A DNA stretch of 64,000 nucleotides, taken from contig NZ_CP126981.1 of NCBI RefSeq assembly GCF_030252325.1, positions 3,162,001 to 3,226,000 on the forward strand, read 5' to 3'. Made by a program: the position numbers and the translations under genes. The notes under the pieces were generated by a model. It saw only the letters and a list, made by a program, of their open reading frames with translations. It had not been told where the DNA came from and searched no databases. Shown here in pieces: positions 8,335 to 16,814 of the stretch. Each line of letters begins with the position of its first letter. The first letter of the stretch is position 1. This DNA is from Candidatus Mycobacterium wuenschmannii (lineage in GTDB: Bacteria > Actinomycetota > Actinomycetes > Mycobacteriales > Mycobacteriaceae).

Positions 8335-9605
8335 CTCCGGGCCGGAGCCAGGCGTTTGAGGGCCAGCCCGCCCTCGAAGGGTCGGTAGCCGAACGCGGCC
8401 GGAGCCAGATATCCCGTGTCGCCGAGCGGGGTGGCCACTTCCGCGACGGTCGGCCCGATCTGCGCGGCAATCGGCGTCAACGCATCCAGGTCGAAGCCGT
8501 ACAGCCGAGCTGCGTTGCCACCCAATATCTTTCGACAAGCGTCCTCGGACCGATCGTGCAGTGCCCAGCGGATGGCTAGCTTGGAATGCGGCGTGAAGCC
8601 CTCCTCGTGCGGGTAGTCGCTACCCCACATGATGTGATCGGCCCCCATGAAGTCGATCATCGCCGACTCGAACGGCATCAGTTCGCTCGCCAGATAACAG
8701 TTTCGCTTGGCGTATTCGCTCGGCGTCAGTGTCAGCGCATCGACCGACGATCCGCCGAACATTCCATAGGTGCGATTGCCAGCCTCGGATTTCATCGTCG
8801 GCACCATGGCGTCGAGCATCGCGACTTGCGGCTGCACCCACATCGTGCCCTGCTCGGTCGGGACGAAACGCAGCGTGGGATGGCGCTCGAAGACGCCCGC
8901 AAGGATCAGGTGACCCAGCGTCCGCTGCGCCCACAGGGCCATTTCGGTGATCAGCACCGCGTTCGACGCCGGCTGGTCCATCGGCATCTCCGGGCTACCG
9001 GCCCCGGCGTGCTGGACCACGGTCAGGTCCAGCTCGGTGCACAGCTCCCAGAGCGGCTCGTAGCGGGTGTGGAACAGCGGAGCGACTTGTGGGTCGCCGG
9101 GCGACACCGGCGGGATGAGCACGCCGCCAAAGCATTCCATTTCCGCGCCCCACCGGATCTCCCGCATCGCCAGCTCGATGTCGTTAGGAAAGACCTGGAT
9201 CAGTCCGCGACGCCGCGTCGGGGCCAGCGAGCAGAAGTCGACCTGCCACCGGTTGTGCGCCTGTACCCCGGCCCAGCGCCGCTCGAACTCCTCGCGGGTA
9301 CGCGGCAGGCTTATCGTGATGTTCGGCGTCGTCGGGAAGAACGGCGGAACAGTATTGGGCAGCAACACTTCCGCGGCCACACCGTCGGCGTCCATCTCGT
9401 CGAGCCGAAGCTTGTGCTCCCAGTTCCGGTTGGCGGTCGCGATGATCAGGTCGTCAAACGGACTCACGTAGGTCTTGGCCCAGGCGTCGAACTCGTCGTA
9501 GAACCGCTCCGGCAGGTACTGTCTGTAGTCGAGAAGATCGGCGCCGGCGTGAGTGTCCGTCGAGATGACGACGTAGCGGTCGATTGAATCCCATGTCGCG
9601 GTCAT
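8331..9605 (-). CDS. Amidohydrolase-2 family (TIM-barrel) metal-dependent hydrolase
   Basis: This 424-residue protein starts STDTHAG instead of the usual DxHxH motif, so the first metal pair is altered. It continues with QHAGAGSPEMPMDQPASN, a HLILAGVFERHPTLRFV strand and a terminal IMWGSDYPHEEG with the expected Asp. This is the pattern of the ACMSD/amidohydrolase-2 family, which decarboxylates or hydrolyses ring-derived acids. Mycobacteria carry many copies and the substrate is not predictable. The SDR at 9705 lies about 100 bases upstream on the same strand, so the two could be cotranscribed. Its TAA overlaps the TAG of the thioesterase gene. Confidence 0.85.
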   Translation of the reverse strand: MTATWDSIDRYVVISTDTHAGADLLDYRQYLPERFYDEFDAWAKTYVSPFDDLIIATANRNWEHKLRLDEMDADGVAAEVLLPNTVPPFFPTTPNITISLPRTREEFERRWAGVQAHNRWQVDFCSLAPTRRRGLIQVFPNDIELAMREIRWGAEMECFGGVLIPPVSPGDPQVAPLFHTRYEPLWELCTELDLTVVQHAGAGSPEMPMDQPASNAVLITEMALWAQRTLGHLILAGVFERHPTLRFVPTEQGTMWVQPQVAMLDAMVPTMKSEAGNRTYGMFGGSSVDALTLTPSEYAKRNCYLASELMPFESAMIDFMGADHIMWGSDYPHEEGFTPHSKLAIRWALHDRSEDACRKILGGNAARLYGFDLDALTPIAAQIGPTVAEVATPLGDTGYLAPAAFGYRPFEGGLALKRLAPARS

Positions 9606-9704
9606 CGCATCCTCCGGTTGTCGTTCTCGACGCTAGCCTCCCGCATGGCACCCTGAGCGCAAGATCACCATCTCAGTCAGTGGACAGGTTTTGCGGGACC
9701 TGCG

Positions 9705-10529
9705 TCAGACCACGCCGCGCAGGCCGTCGGCGCCGAATGCCGGCTCCAGCATCGCGGTGAAGTCCGGGCCGCGGCGCAGCAGGTGACCGCCGTCGACGTT
9801 GATGACCTGCCCGGTGACCCAGCTCGCGGCGTCGCTGAGCAGGAACATCGCCATGTTCGCGATGTCCTCGGCCTCACCGATCCGGGGCAGCGGCGTGCAC
9901 GCCGCGTAGTCCTGCGACAGCTCAGGCGAATCGGTGATCGGAGCGACCATGTCGGTGCGGATCAGGCCCGGCCGGATGCTGTTGACCCGCACCCAGGATG
10001 GGCCGAGTTCGTCGGCGGCCAACTGCATGAGGTGGTCGAGACCGGCCTTGGTGACGCCGTAAGCGCCGAACCAGCGGTGGGTGTTGCTGGACGCGATCGA
10101 CGAGATGCCGACGAACGAGCCGCCGCCAGCGCGCACCATCTCGCGCGCGCAGTGCTTGAGCACGTACATGGTGCCGTTGATGTTGAGGTCGACTGTGCGC
10201 CGCCAGGCGTCGGAGTCCATCTGGGTGAGCGGGCCGATCGTCAGGGATCCGCCGGCACAGTGCACGGCGCCGTTGAGCCGGCCGTGCCAGGCGGTCGCGG
10301 CCTCGACGGCGCGGGTCACCTCGTCCTCGTCGGTGACGTCGGCGGGTTCGTAGCGGATCTCCCCGCCGAGGGGCGTGAGCTCTTCGACAGTGGCGGCAAG
10401 ACGGTCGGCGTTACGGCCAACGATCATCACCGAGGCGCCGGACGCGACGAGACCAGCGGCTACACCCTTGCCGATCCCACTGCCACCACCGGTGACCAGG
10501 TACGTCCGGTCTTCGAACGAAAGCTGCAT
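9705..10529 (-). CDS. Short-chain dehydrogenase/reductase with a KstR operator
   Basis: This is a 274-residue SDR. TGGGSGIGKG is at residues 14-23, with VGRN after beta-2 (Arg suggests NADP), CAGGS, ISSIASSNTHRWFGAYGVTKAG with the Tyr-x3-Lys pair, and RPGLIRTDM. The start is placed at ATG 10529, where the family pattern begins. A KstR-type operator at 10552-10565 lies directly in front, so the gene is expected to be induced by sterol intermediates. Its steroid substrate is unknown. A beta-hydroxyacyl-CoA or hydroxysteroid dehydrogenase role would fit the regulon. Downstream lies the amidohydrolase gene on the same strand. Confidence 0.87.
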   Translation of the reverse strand: MQLSFEDRTYLVTGGGSGIGKGVAAGLVASGASVMIVGRNADRLAATVEELTPLGGEIRYEPADVTDEDEVTRAVEAATAWHGRLNGAVHCAGGSLTIGPLTQMDSDAWRRTVDLNINGTMYVLKHCAREMVRAGGGSFVGISSIASSNTHRWFGAYGVTKAGLDHLMQLAADELGPSWVRVNSIRPGLIRTDMVAPITDSPELSQDYAACTPLPRIGEAEDIANMAMFLLSDAASWVTGQVINVDGGHLLRRGPDFTAMLEPAFGADGLRGVV

Positions 10530-10551
10530 GCCGACCCCTTCGCACCGCAAC

Positions 10552-10565
10552 TGAAACAGGTTCTA
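10552..10565. promoter_or_regulatory. KstR operator in front of the SDR gene
   Basis: TGAAACAGGTTCTA fits the KstR consensus TnnAACnnGTTnnA. It lies 23 bases upstream of the ATG at 10529. In mycobacteria KstR binds such sites and releases them on binding a steroid-CoA inducer. Confidence 0.75.
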
Positions 10566-10648
10566 GTCATACCACGCGCGAGCCTGAAGCCACGGTCGTG
10601 ATCGGAGCCCAGGCGCAGCCCTGGCTTCTGTTTCGCGGCGGGGCGGAG

Positions 10649-11548
10649 CTACGGGGTGTCCTTGCGGGCAACCTTCGTCGGCGTCGGGTTGCGCCAGTCG
10701 TCGACATCGGGCGGCAAGCCGACGGGGTAGCGATTCTCGTTGTGCGCGGCCCAGTGCGCGTGACCCAACTCGTGGATGTGGAACGCGTGCCGCAGCGCTT
10801 CGGTGAAACCCATCGCATCGGATGCGGCGTTCACCGAGTCCTTGATCAGCAGCGCCGCCATGGTCGGCCGTTCGGCGATCCGGCGGGCGAATTCCAGCGT
10901 CTTGTCGGCCAAGTCGTCGGCCGGGAAGACCTTGGACACCATGCCCAGCCGGTAGGCCTCGTCGGCGTCCAGCGAATCACCGGTCAGCAGTAGCTCTTTG
11001 GCCTTGCGTGGGCCGAATTCCCAAGGGTGAGCGTAATATTCGACGCCCGGCATGCCCATCCGTACGCCGACGACGTCGCTGAACTTCGCGTTGTCGGCGG
11101 CGACGATCAGATCGCATGCCCAGATCAGCATCAGAGCCGCGGAGATGGCGTTGCCCTGCACTTGGGCGATGGTGATCTTGCGCAGGTCGCGCCAGCGGCA
11201 GGTGTTCTGGAAGAAGTAGTGCCACTCCTGCAGGTAGACCTTTTCCATGACGGCCTCGCGGGTACCGCCGTTGTTGGTGAAGCTGGGCAGTTGCTGCGGT
11301 CCCGGAGCCCGCTCCGCGAGCGCCAACTCCGAGCCGAGGTCGTGGCCGGCGGAGAAGTTCTTGCCGCGGGCAGCCAGGATCACCACCCGCACGGCGTCGT
11401 CGGCCTCGGCCCGCAGGAAGGCTTCGTCGAGTTGAACCAGCAAACCACGGCTCTGCGCGTTATGCGCTTCCGGACGGTTCAGCCAGATCCGCGCGATGCG
11501 GCCCTCGTCGAGAGTTTCGTAAGCCACCAACTCGCTGGAGTCTGACAT
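10649..11548 (-). CDS. Enoyl-CoA hydratase/isomerase family protein
   Basis: This is a 299-residue crotonase-fold protein. It has RIWLNRPEAHNAQS near residue 20, the oxyanion-hole segment AARGKNFSAGHDLGSE, and a second oxyanion loop QVQGNAISAALMLIWACDL. The catalytic region VVGVRMGMPGVEYYAHPWEFG carries an acidic/aromatic pattern unlike standard hydratases, so the reaction could be hydration, isomerisation or hydrolysis. It has a longer C-terminus than typical 260-residue hydratases. The start ATG at 11548 follows a GAGGTGG ribosome site. No KstR site lies upstream; instead a 17-base perfect inverted repeat is at 11586-11602. Confidence 0.87.
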   Translation of the reverse strand: MSDSSELVAYETLDEGRIARIWLNRPEAHNAQSRGLLVQLDEAFLRAEADDAVRVVILAARGKNFSAGHDLGSELALAERAPGPQQLPSFTNNGGTREAVMEKVYLQEWHYFFQNTCRWRDLRKITIAQVQGNAISAALMLIWACDLIVAADNAKFSDVVGVRMGMPGVEYYAHPWEFGPRKAKELLLTGDSLDADEAYRLGMVSKVFPADDLADKTLEFARRIAERPTMAALLIKDSVNAASDAMGFTEALRHAFHIHELGHAHWAAHNENRYPVGLPPDVDDWRNPTPTKVARKDTP

Positions 11549-11585
11549 CGGCCACCTCGTTCACACTGAGTAGGAGATTTACACA

Positions 11586-11602
11586 TTACGGCCAGGCCGT
11601 AA
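11586..11602. promoter_or_regulatory. Perfect inverted repeat, candidate operator
   Basis: TTACGGCCAGGCCGTAA is a perfect 8-base inverted repeat around one central base. It lies in the 117-base gap between the divergent crotonase gene (start 11548) and the small gene at 11666. The size and symmetry fit a TetR-family dimer site. It does not match KstR or KstR2 consensus sequences. Confidence 0.5.
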
Positions 11603-11665
11603 CGCTTTTGCCGCGGGGTTGCGGCGCCTCTGCAGCTGCTTACGCACTTCGCCTACAGTTATGTC

Positions 11666-11830
11666 ATGCCCGCCAAATCTGACACCAGCGAAATCGAAGA
11701 CGTGGAGCCCTTGGCCGATGACACGGCCAGCCAGGCCCGGCGTGTCGTAGCGGCCTACGCCAACGACGCCGACGAGTGTCGGGTGTTCCTGTCCATGCTT
11801 GGTATCGGGCCCGCGAAACTCGAGGTGTAA
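11666..11830 (+). CDS. 54-residue conserved small protein upstream of otsA (Rv3489-like)
   Basis: The ATG at 11666 opens a 54-residue frame, MPAKSDTSEIEDVEPL onward, ending in GIGPAKLEV. It stops one base before the otsA GTG start at 11831, so the two genes are tightly coupled. M. tuberculosis has a small gene of the same size and position (Rv3489, unknown function). The N-terminal half is acidic and probably disordered. The C-terminal half, ARRVVAAYANDADECRVFLSMLG, is a predicted helix. It has no signal peptide or membrane span. A role in trehalose synthesis is only suggested by position. Confidence 0.8.
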   Translation: MPAKSDTSEIEDVEPLADDTASQARRVVAAYANDADECRVFLSMLGIGPAKLEV

Positions 11831-13309
11831 GTGCCGCGCGCAGGAGGCAAGGGTGCGAAAGCCCCTACCTCCGGTGTGTCCGACTTCGTCGTAGTCGCCA
11901 ACCGGCTGCCGATCGACATGGAGCGCCTGGCCGACGGCACGACACGCTGGAAGCGCAGCCCCGGCGGCCTGGTCACCGCGCTGGAGCCGTTGTTGCGGCG
12001 GCGCCGCGGGGCCTGGATCGGCTGGCCCGGAGTTGTTGATGACGACGTCGATGTCGTGGACGAGCCCATCGTCGAGGAGGATCTCGAACTCCACACCGTG
12101 CGGCTGTCCGCGGAGGACGTCGAGGAGTATTACGAGGGCTTCTCCAACGCTGCGCTGTGGCCGCTGTATCACGACGTCATCGTCAAGCCGATCTATCACC
12201 GGGAGTGGTGGGACCGCTACGTCGACGTGAATCGCCGGTTCGCCGCCGCAGCCGCCCGCGCCGCCGCGAACGGCGCGATCGTCTGGGTGCAGGACTATCA
12301 GCTGCAACTGGTTCCCGCGATGCTGCGCGAACTTCGACCCGATCTGACCATCGGGTTTTTTCTGCACATCCCGTTCCCGCCGGTCGAGCTGTTCATGCAG
12401 ATGCCGTGGCGCAGCGAGATCGTCAAGGGCCTACTGGGCGCGGACCTGGTGGGCTTCCACCTCGCCGGCGGGGCGCAGAACTTCCTGTTTCTGGCCCGAC
12501 GGCTGCTGGGGGCGAACACCTCCCGCGGTTCGGTCGGGGTGCGGTCGAAATTCGGCGAGGTACACCTCGACGACCGCACGGTTCGGGTGGGGGCCTTCCC
12601 GATCTCCATCGACTCGGCCGACCTCGACCAGAAGGGCCGCGACCGCAATATCCGGAAGCGGGCCAAGGAGATCCGTTCCGAGATCGGCGACCCACGCAAG
12701 ATCATGTTGGGCGTCGACCGGTTGGACTACACCAAGGGCATCGACGTGCGGCTCAAAGCGCTCGCCGAACTGCTCGCCGAGGGCCGAATCAAGGGCGACG
12801 ACACCGCGCTGGTCCAGCTCGCCACCCCCAGCCGTGAGCGGGTCGAGAGCTACCAGAAGCTACGTGAGGACATCGAGCGCCAGGTGGGGCACATCAACGG
12901 CGAATACGGTGAGGTCGGCCGCCCGGTGGTGCATTACCTGCACCGCCCGGTGCCGCGCGACGAACTAATCTCCTTCTTCGTGGCCGCCGACGTCATGCTG
13001 GTGACCCCGCTGCGGGACGGCATGAACCTGGTGGCCAAGGAGTACGTGGCCTGCCGCAGCGACCTCGGGGGCGCGCTGGTGCTCAGCGAATTCACCGGTG
13101 CCGCAGCCGAACTCACGCAGGCCTACCTGGTCAACCCGCACGACCTCGAAGGGGTCAAGGACGCGATCGAGGCGGCGGTCAACCAACCCGACGACGAGGG
13201 TCGGCGCCGGATGCGCGCCCTGCGGCGCCAGGTGCTGGCTCACGACGTCGACAAGTGGGCGCGGTCCTTCCTCGACGCGCTGGCCGCGGGGCGTCCGGCA
13301 AACAGCTGA
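11831..13309 (+). CDS. otsA: Trehalose-6-phosphate synthase
   Basis: This 492-residue GT20 glycosyltransferase joins UDP- or ADP-glucose to glucose-6-phosphate to give trehalose-6-phosphate. Recognisable motifs are [10 protein letters not shown] and [11 protein letters not shown] at the N-terminus, [24 protein letters not shown], and [10 protein letters not shown] with the Arg/Lys that hold the sugar phosphate. Further on are [14 protein letters not shown] and [16 protein letters not shown]. The length matches mycobacterial OtsA (about 500). It starts with GTG immediately after the 54-residue gene. Trehalose is the carrier for mycolates in the envelope. No steroid link is known. Confidence 0.97.
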   Translation: MPRAGGKGAKAPTSGVSDFVVVANRLPIDMERLADGTTRWKRSPGGLVTALEPLLRRRRGAWIGWPGVVDDDVDVVDEPIVEEDLELHTVRLSAEDVEEYYEGFSNAALWPLYHDVIVKPIYHREWWDRYVDVNRRFAAAAARAAANGAIVWVQDYQLQLVPAMLRELRPDLTIGFFLHIPFPPVELFMQMPWRSEIVKGLLGADLVGFHLAGGAQNFLFLARRLLGANTSRGSVGVRSKFGEVHLDDRTVRVGAFPISIDSADLDQKGRDRNIRKRAKEIRSEIGDPRKIMLGVDRLDYTKGIDVRLKALAELLAEGRIKGDDTALVQLATPSRERVESYQKLREDIERQVGHINGEYGEVGRPVVHYLHRPVPRDELISFFVAADVMLVTPLRDGMNLVAKEYVACRSDLGGALVLSEFTGAAAELTQAYLVNPHDLEGVKDAIEAAVNQPDDEGRRRMRALRRQVLAHDVDKWARSFLDALAAGRPANS

Positions 13310-13350
13310 TTCCTTGGTGCGGCAGTTGGCGCACTGCGATACTGACGTGC

Positions 13351-13917
13351 ATGGCAATCCTTCCCCGCGGCCTCACCGCCGCCGCAGCCATGACCCTCGT
13401 CGCCGTCGGCACCGCGGTACCCGCCCAGGCACTCGGCCCGCCACCCGATGGCGTGTACTCCTTCACCGAAGCCGGTGTGCCCACGACGTCGTGGCGCATT
13501 TCGGCGCTGTGCGACGCACCGTCCCGGCAGCGGGCCATCCCTGACTTCTCCGACCCCGTCATCGCCGCCGACCTGTGTTCCCTCAACGTCAGTAGCTACA
13601 CCGACCGGTCCATCAGTCGCGCGGAGAAGCTGGCCAACTTCGTCGGCCGGGCCCGGCTGACCAGCGACCGGTGGACCTTTCAGGTCGGCAAGTCGAACGG
13701 TGTGATCTGCCCGGACGGCAGCACCGCCGAGACCACGGATACCTATGCGTTCGACGATGTTTCGCTCACCGGCACGCACACCAGCATTCACAGCGACATC
13801 TGCGGATTGCAGGCCGGAATGACCAAGACCCCGTTCACCCTCGCCCTCCGGGGGCCACTGCCCAATCCGGTGGACCGTTATCCCTTGGACTGCAACGAGA
13901 TCGGGCAGTGCCGCTGA
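13351..13917 (+). CDS. Secreted protein of unknown function (Rv3491-like)
   Basis: The ATG at 13351 gives a 188-residue protein with a clear signal peptide. The N-terminus MAILPRG is followed by a hydrophobic stretch TAAAAMTLVAVGTAVPAQA, with a likely cleavage after AQA near residue 27. The mature part is rich in threonine and serine. It has four to six cysteines (CDAPS, ADLCSLN, GVICPDG, DICGL, LDCNEIGQC) that could form disulphides. M. tuberculosis has an exported protein at the same place after otsA (Rv3491). Its function is unknown. It ends 13 bases before the convergent mas4B gene. Confidence 0.83.
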   Translation: MAILPRGLTAAAAMTLVAVGTAVPAQALGPPPDGVYSFTEAGVPTTSWRISALCDAPSRQRAIPDFSDPVIAADLCSLNVSSYTDRSISRAEKLANFVGRARLTSDRWTFQVGKSNGVICPDGSTAETTDTYAFDDVSLTGTHTSIHSDICGLQAGMTKTPFTLALRGPLPNPVDRYPLDCNEIGQCR

Positions 13918-13930
13918 TCGCACCGCGGCG

Positions 13931-14440
13931 CTAGATCGGCTGGATGTAGTTGATCAGCCACTCGCCGTCGATGCGTTGATAGTCGACACGCACCCGGCTA
14001 CCGGTGTACACGGCTGGATTGGTATCCGGATTGGGATTGGGATTCGTGTTGTCAGTCCAGGTGGAGTTGACATACACCAGCAGCGAGGCCGAGTCCCGTT
14101 GCGCCGTCATGACTCCCACGCCGGCGATGTCGACCTGACTGACCACGTGCCGTTTGCGCGCTTCCGGGATGATGTCCTTGTTGACCTGCTTCTTGAATAC
14201 CTCGCGGTAGGCAGGAGTGAGCCGCGGATAGACCTCGTCCATGCTGCGCTCGACGGTCTGATAGTCGTACCCGAGTACCTGCGGAATCTCCTTGGCCGCC
14301 AACGACGGAAGCGCCGCGCGCGCCGCCTGTGCGCCGCGAGTCTCGACGCGTTGCCAGTAGAAAAAGCCGCCGAGCGCGGCCAAGCCGACGAAGACGGTGG
14401 TCAGTAGGCTCACCGCGGCGGCAATCACCCACCGCATCAA
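13931..14440 (-). CDS. mas4B: Mce4-associated membrane protein Mas4B (Rv3492c-like)
   Basis: This 169-residue protein has one N-terminal membrane helix (residues 5-27, VIAAAVSLLTTVFVGLAALGGFFYW) followed by an extracytoplasmic domain ending INYIQPI. It is the last gene of the mce4 operon, overlapping mas4A by four bases. Mas/Omam proteins are thought to stabilise Mce complexes and have an NTF2-like outer domain (TERxxVDYQRIDGEWLI-type strands are seen here). No enzymatic motif is present. Confidence 0.88.
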   Translation of the reverse strand: MMRWVIAAAVSLLTTVFVGLAALGGFFYWQRVETRGAQAARAALPSLAAKEIPQVLGYDYQTVERSMDEVYPRLTPAYREVFKKQVNKDIIPEARKRHVVSQVDIAGVGVMTAQRDSASLLVYVNSTWTDNTNPNPNPDTNPAVYTGSRVRVDYQRIDGEWLINYIQPI

Positions 14441-15108
14441 TTGCCCCCGTTTGGGTACTTCAGATCGTCGACAGTCATCCGGCCGTTCTCGTCTTCGTGC
14501 ACGATGACCCGCATCCGGTAGGCCTCTGAGGGTTTGTTGACGCCGTCTCTGGTGGTGACGGTGACCCGGAAGGCCACCAACACCGATGCGTTGTCGCTGA
14601 CGTCGTCGACGCTTTCCAGCGCGGCGCCGTTGAGCACCGCCTCGGACGTCGCATCGGTATGGCGGAAAATGGCTTTCAGGTTCTCGGCGTTCGGATTCAG
14701 CATGCTGCGCAGCGGACCGCTGGTGCCGTCGACGAACCGGGCCACGCTCTGGTCGATGTTGTCCTGGTTGTAGCTGAACATGTTGACGATCAACTGGGTG
14801 GCGGTGTCGACGAAGCGCTGACTCCTCGCCAGCTTGTCGTCTGCCTGTCGCTGACCGTGGATCTCGAAGCCCACGCCCACCGCCAGTAGCGCGATCCCAA
14901 TCAGGCCGGCCACCAATGCAATCAACCCGACTCGCGTGCCGTTCGCCGGCCGTCGCGGCGGCGGGCCGAGGGGCCTGTTCTGCCGCTTCGCCGGAGTGGG
15001 CGGGGAAGCTACCGGGACGGCTGCGGTGGCCGCCTCACCGCCGTGCGGGCCCGCCGGCCGGGAAGCCCGCCTCCGCGGGGCGCGCGTCTCCGGTTCGCCA
15101 TCGGTCAC
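14437..15108 (-). CDS. mas4A: Mce4-associated membrane protein Mas4A (Rv3493c-like)
   Basis: This 223-residue protein begins with about 57 charged, proline- and alanine-rich residues on the cytoplasmic side. A single membrane helix follows at about 59-83 (VGLIALVAGLIGIALLAVGVGF), then an outer domain with helices around QRFVDTATQLIVNMFSYNQ and a C-terminal sheet. It is paralogous in design to Mas4B and probably supports the Mce4 transporter at the membrane. It overlaps mce4F and mas4B by four bases on either side. Confidence 0.88.
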   Translation of the reverse strand: MTDGEPETRAPRRRASRPAGPHGGEAATAAVPVASPPTPAKRQNRPLGPPPRRPANGTRVGLIALVAGLIGIALLAVGVGFEIHGQRQADDKLARSQRFVDTATQLIVNMFSYNQDNIDQSVARFVDGTSGPLRSMLNPNAENLKAIFRHTDATSEAVLNGAALESVDDVSDNASVLVAFRVTVTTRDGVNKPSEAYRMRVIVHEDENGRMTVDDLKYPNGGN

Positions 15109-16814
15109 AACGGCCTCGGGTCACGCATCAGATCCACCCAATTCTCCGCGCTCGACGTCTTTCCGGCCGCGAAGATACCAGTGCCTCCTGAGGGGTCCTG
15201 GAACTCGCCGGTAGTGCCGTCGTACGTGGTGTAGGCGGTGCCGTTGGCCTGCGCGGCCGGTCCAGGTGGCGGGCCCCACGGCTTCTCGGCGGGCGGATAC
15301 GGCGCGCCCGGCAGACCCACCGGCGGGGGCGGCGCGGGGACCGCCTTCGGGAACGGGATCGCCGGGTTCTGCGGCGGGTACGGCGCCGGCGGGATCCACG
15401 CCTGCCGGCCGTCGGTCCCGCCGGTGTTGGGCGGCGGCGGTGTAGGGAACGGCTGGTGTGGCGCCGGACCCGGGCCCTCTATCACGCCGGGCGGCAGTGC
15501 CCCGGCGATCGGCGTCCCGGGATCCGGGTCGTTCTCCGGCGGGATGAACGGAAACTTGTTGGGCGGCAAGACGTTCAACCCATTGGTCATCGGTGTGTCA
15601 TACGGGATGGGCGGACCGCGCCACGGGTTTGTACCGATCGGCACGTAGCCCTTGGGATCGCGGCACAGCGCCACCGTCGGCGCGCGCTTGCCGGGGAACT
15701 CCTGGCACGGGTAGTTGCGAGCGCCGCGCACGGTCGACGGATCGTTATGGGCCGTCTTGCAGTACATGTCGGTCGGGAGTTCCCGCAACGTCTCGTCCGC
15801 GGGTGTACGAATCATCGGCGGCGGGATGAAGCCGGTGGTGCACGGCGGCGGATCGATGTTGACCTTGAAGTCGAGCTTGGCGCCCTCGTCCTGGGGTTCG
15901 CCGTTGGCCGCGGTGATGATCGCGGCGAACAGCGCCGGCAGCACGACCAGGAGTTGTTCGATCGACTTGTGGTAGATCACGCCTACCCTGCCCAGGTTGG
16001 CCAGGTTGGCGGCCAACATCGGGAACGAGGGGCGAATTCCGGCGAACGTCGCGTTGGCCTGGTCGACCGCCGGGGGCACGACGGTCAGCAGCGTCCGCAG
16101 CTGCGGATCTGCTTGTCGCACTTCGGAAGTGAAGCGCGCCAGGCCGTCCGACAATGACCTGATGTCGTTGCCGGAGCGAATCTGCGCCTGCAGGAACGGC
16201 CCGACCTGGTCGATCAGTTGGGACGTCTGCGGGAAGTCCGCGTTGGCCATCTCGACCAGCTGACGCGAAGACTCGAACAGGCGGGCGAGCTCGGGTCCGG
16301 ACCCGTTGAACGCCTTGAACGTCTCGTGCAGTAGCTCCTTCAGCCGGGTGTCGGCAACGCTGTTGACCAACGTCTCGGACTGGTGCAGCAGGGTGGCGAT
16401 GTCCACACCGATCACCGTGTTCGCGCGGTCGATGCGAGATCCGTTGCGCAGCTTGGTGGTCGCCGCATGCTGCGGCGGCACCAGGTCGATGTACTGCTCA
16501 CCGATGGCCGACACACTCTTCACTGACGCGGTGACGTTGGATGGGACGACGGTGCCGCTGTTCAGTCGCATCACCGCGTCGACGCCGTCGGGGGTGAGGC
16601 CGACCGAGTCGACCCGCCCCACGGCCACGCCGCGGTAGGTCACGTTGGCGTTCTTGTACAACCCACCACCGGCGACGAAATTCGCTGTCACCCGGTAGGT
16701 TCCGATGCCCAGTGCGGCGGGCAGCCGCAGGTAGAAGATCGCCATGATGACAACGGTGATCACCGTGACCACCGCGAAGATGGCCAGTTGGACGCGCGTG
16801 AGCCGGTCGATCAT
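15105..16814 (-). CDS. mce4F: Mce4F, sterol-import MCE protein
   Basis: This 569-residue MCE-family protein has an N-terminal membrane anchor at residues 8-30 (VQLAIFAVVTVITVVIMAIFYL). The MCE domain lies near 36-130 (TYRVTANFVAGGGLYKNANVTYRGVAVGRVDSV), followed by a helical needle region to about 300. A very proline-rich C-terminus at about 400-545 is typical of the F subunit. It forms part of the Mce4 complex that takes cholesterol through the envelope to the YrbE4 permeases. The start is the ATG at 16814, which overlaps the mce4E stop; an upstream in-frame extension exists but is inside mce4E. Confidence 0.95.
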   Translation of the reverse strand: MIDRLTRVQLAIFAVVTVITVVIMAIFYLRLPAALGIGTYRVTANFVAGGGLYKNANVTYRGVAVGRVDSVGLTPDGVDAVMRLNSGTVVPSNVTASVKSVSAIGEQYIDLVPPQHAATTKLRNGSRIDRANTVIGVDIATLLHQSETLVNSVADTRLKELLHETFKAFNGSGPELARLFESSRQLVEMANADFPQTSQLIDQVGPFLQAQIRSGNDIRSLSDGLARFTSEVRQADPQLRTLLTVVPPAVDQANATFAGIRPSFPMLAANLANLGRVGVIYHKSIEQLLVVLPALFAAIITAANGEPQDEGAKLDFKVNIDPPPCTTGFIPPPMIRTPADETLRELPTDMYCKTAHNDPSTVRGARNYPCQEFPGKRAPTVALCRDPKGYVPIGTNPWRGPPIPYDTPMTNGLNVLPPNKFPFIPPENDPDPGTPIAGALPPGVIEGPGPAPHQPFPTPPPPNTGGTDGRQAWIPPAPYPPQNPAIPFPKAVPAPPPPVGLPGAPYPPAEKPWGPPPGPAAQANGTAYTTYDGTTGEFQDPSGGTGIFAAGKTSSAENWVDLMRDPRPL

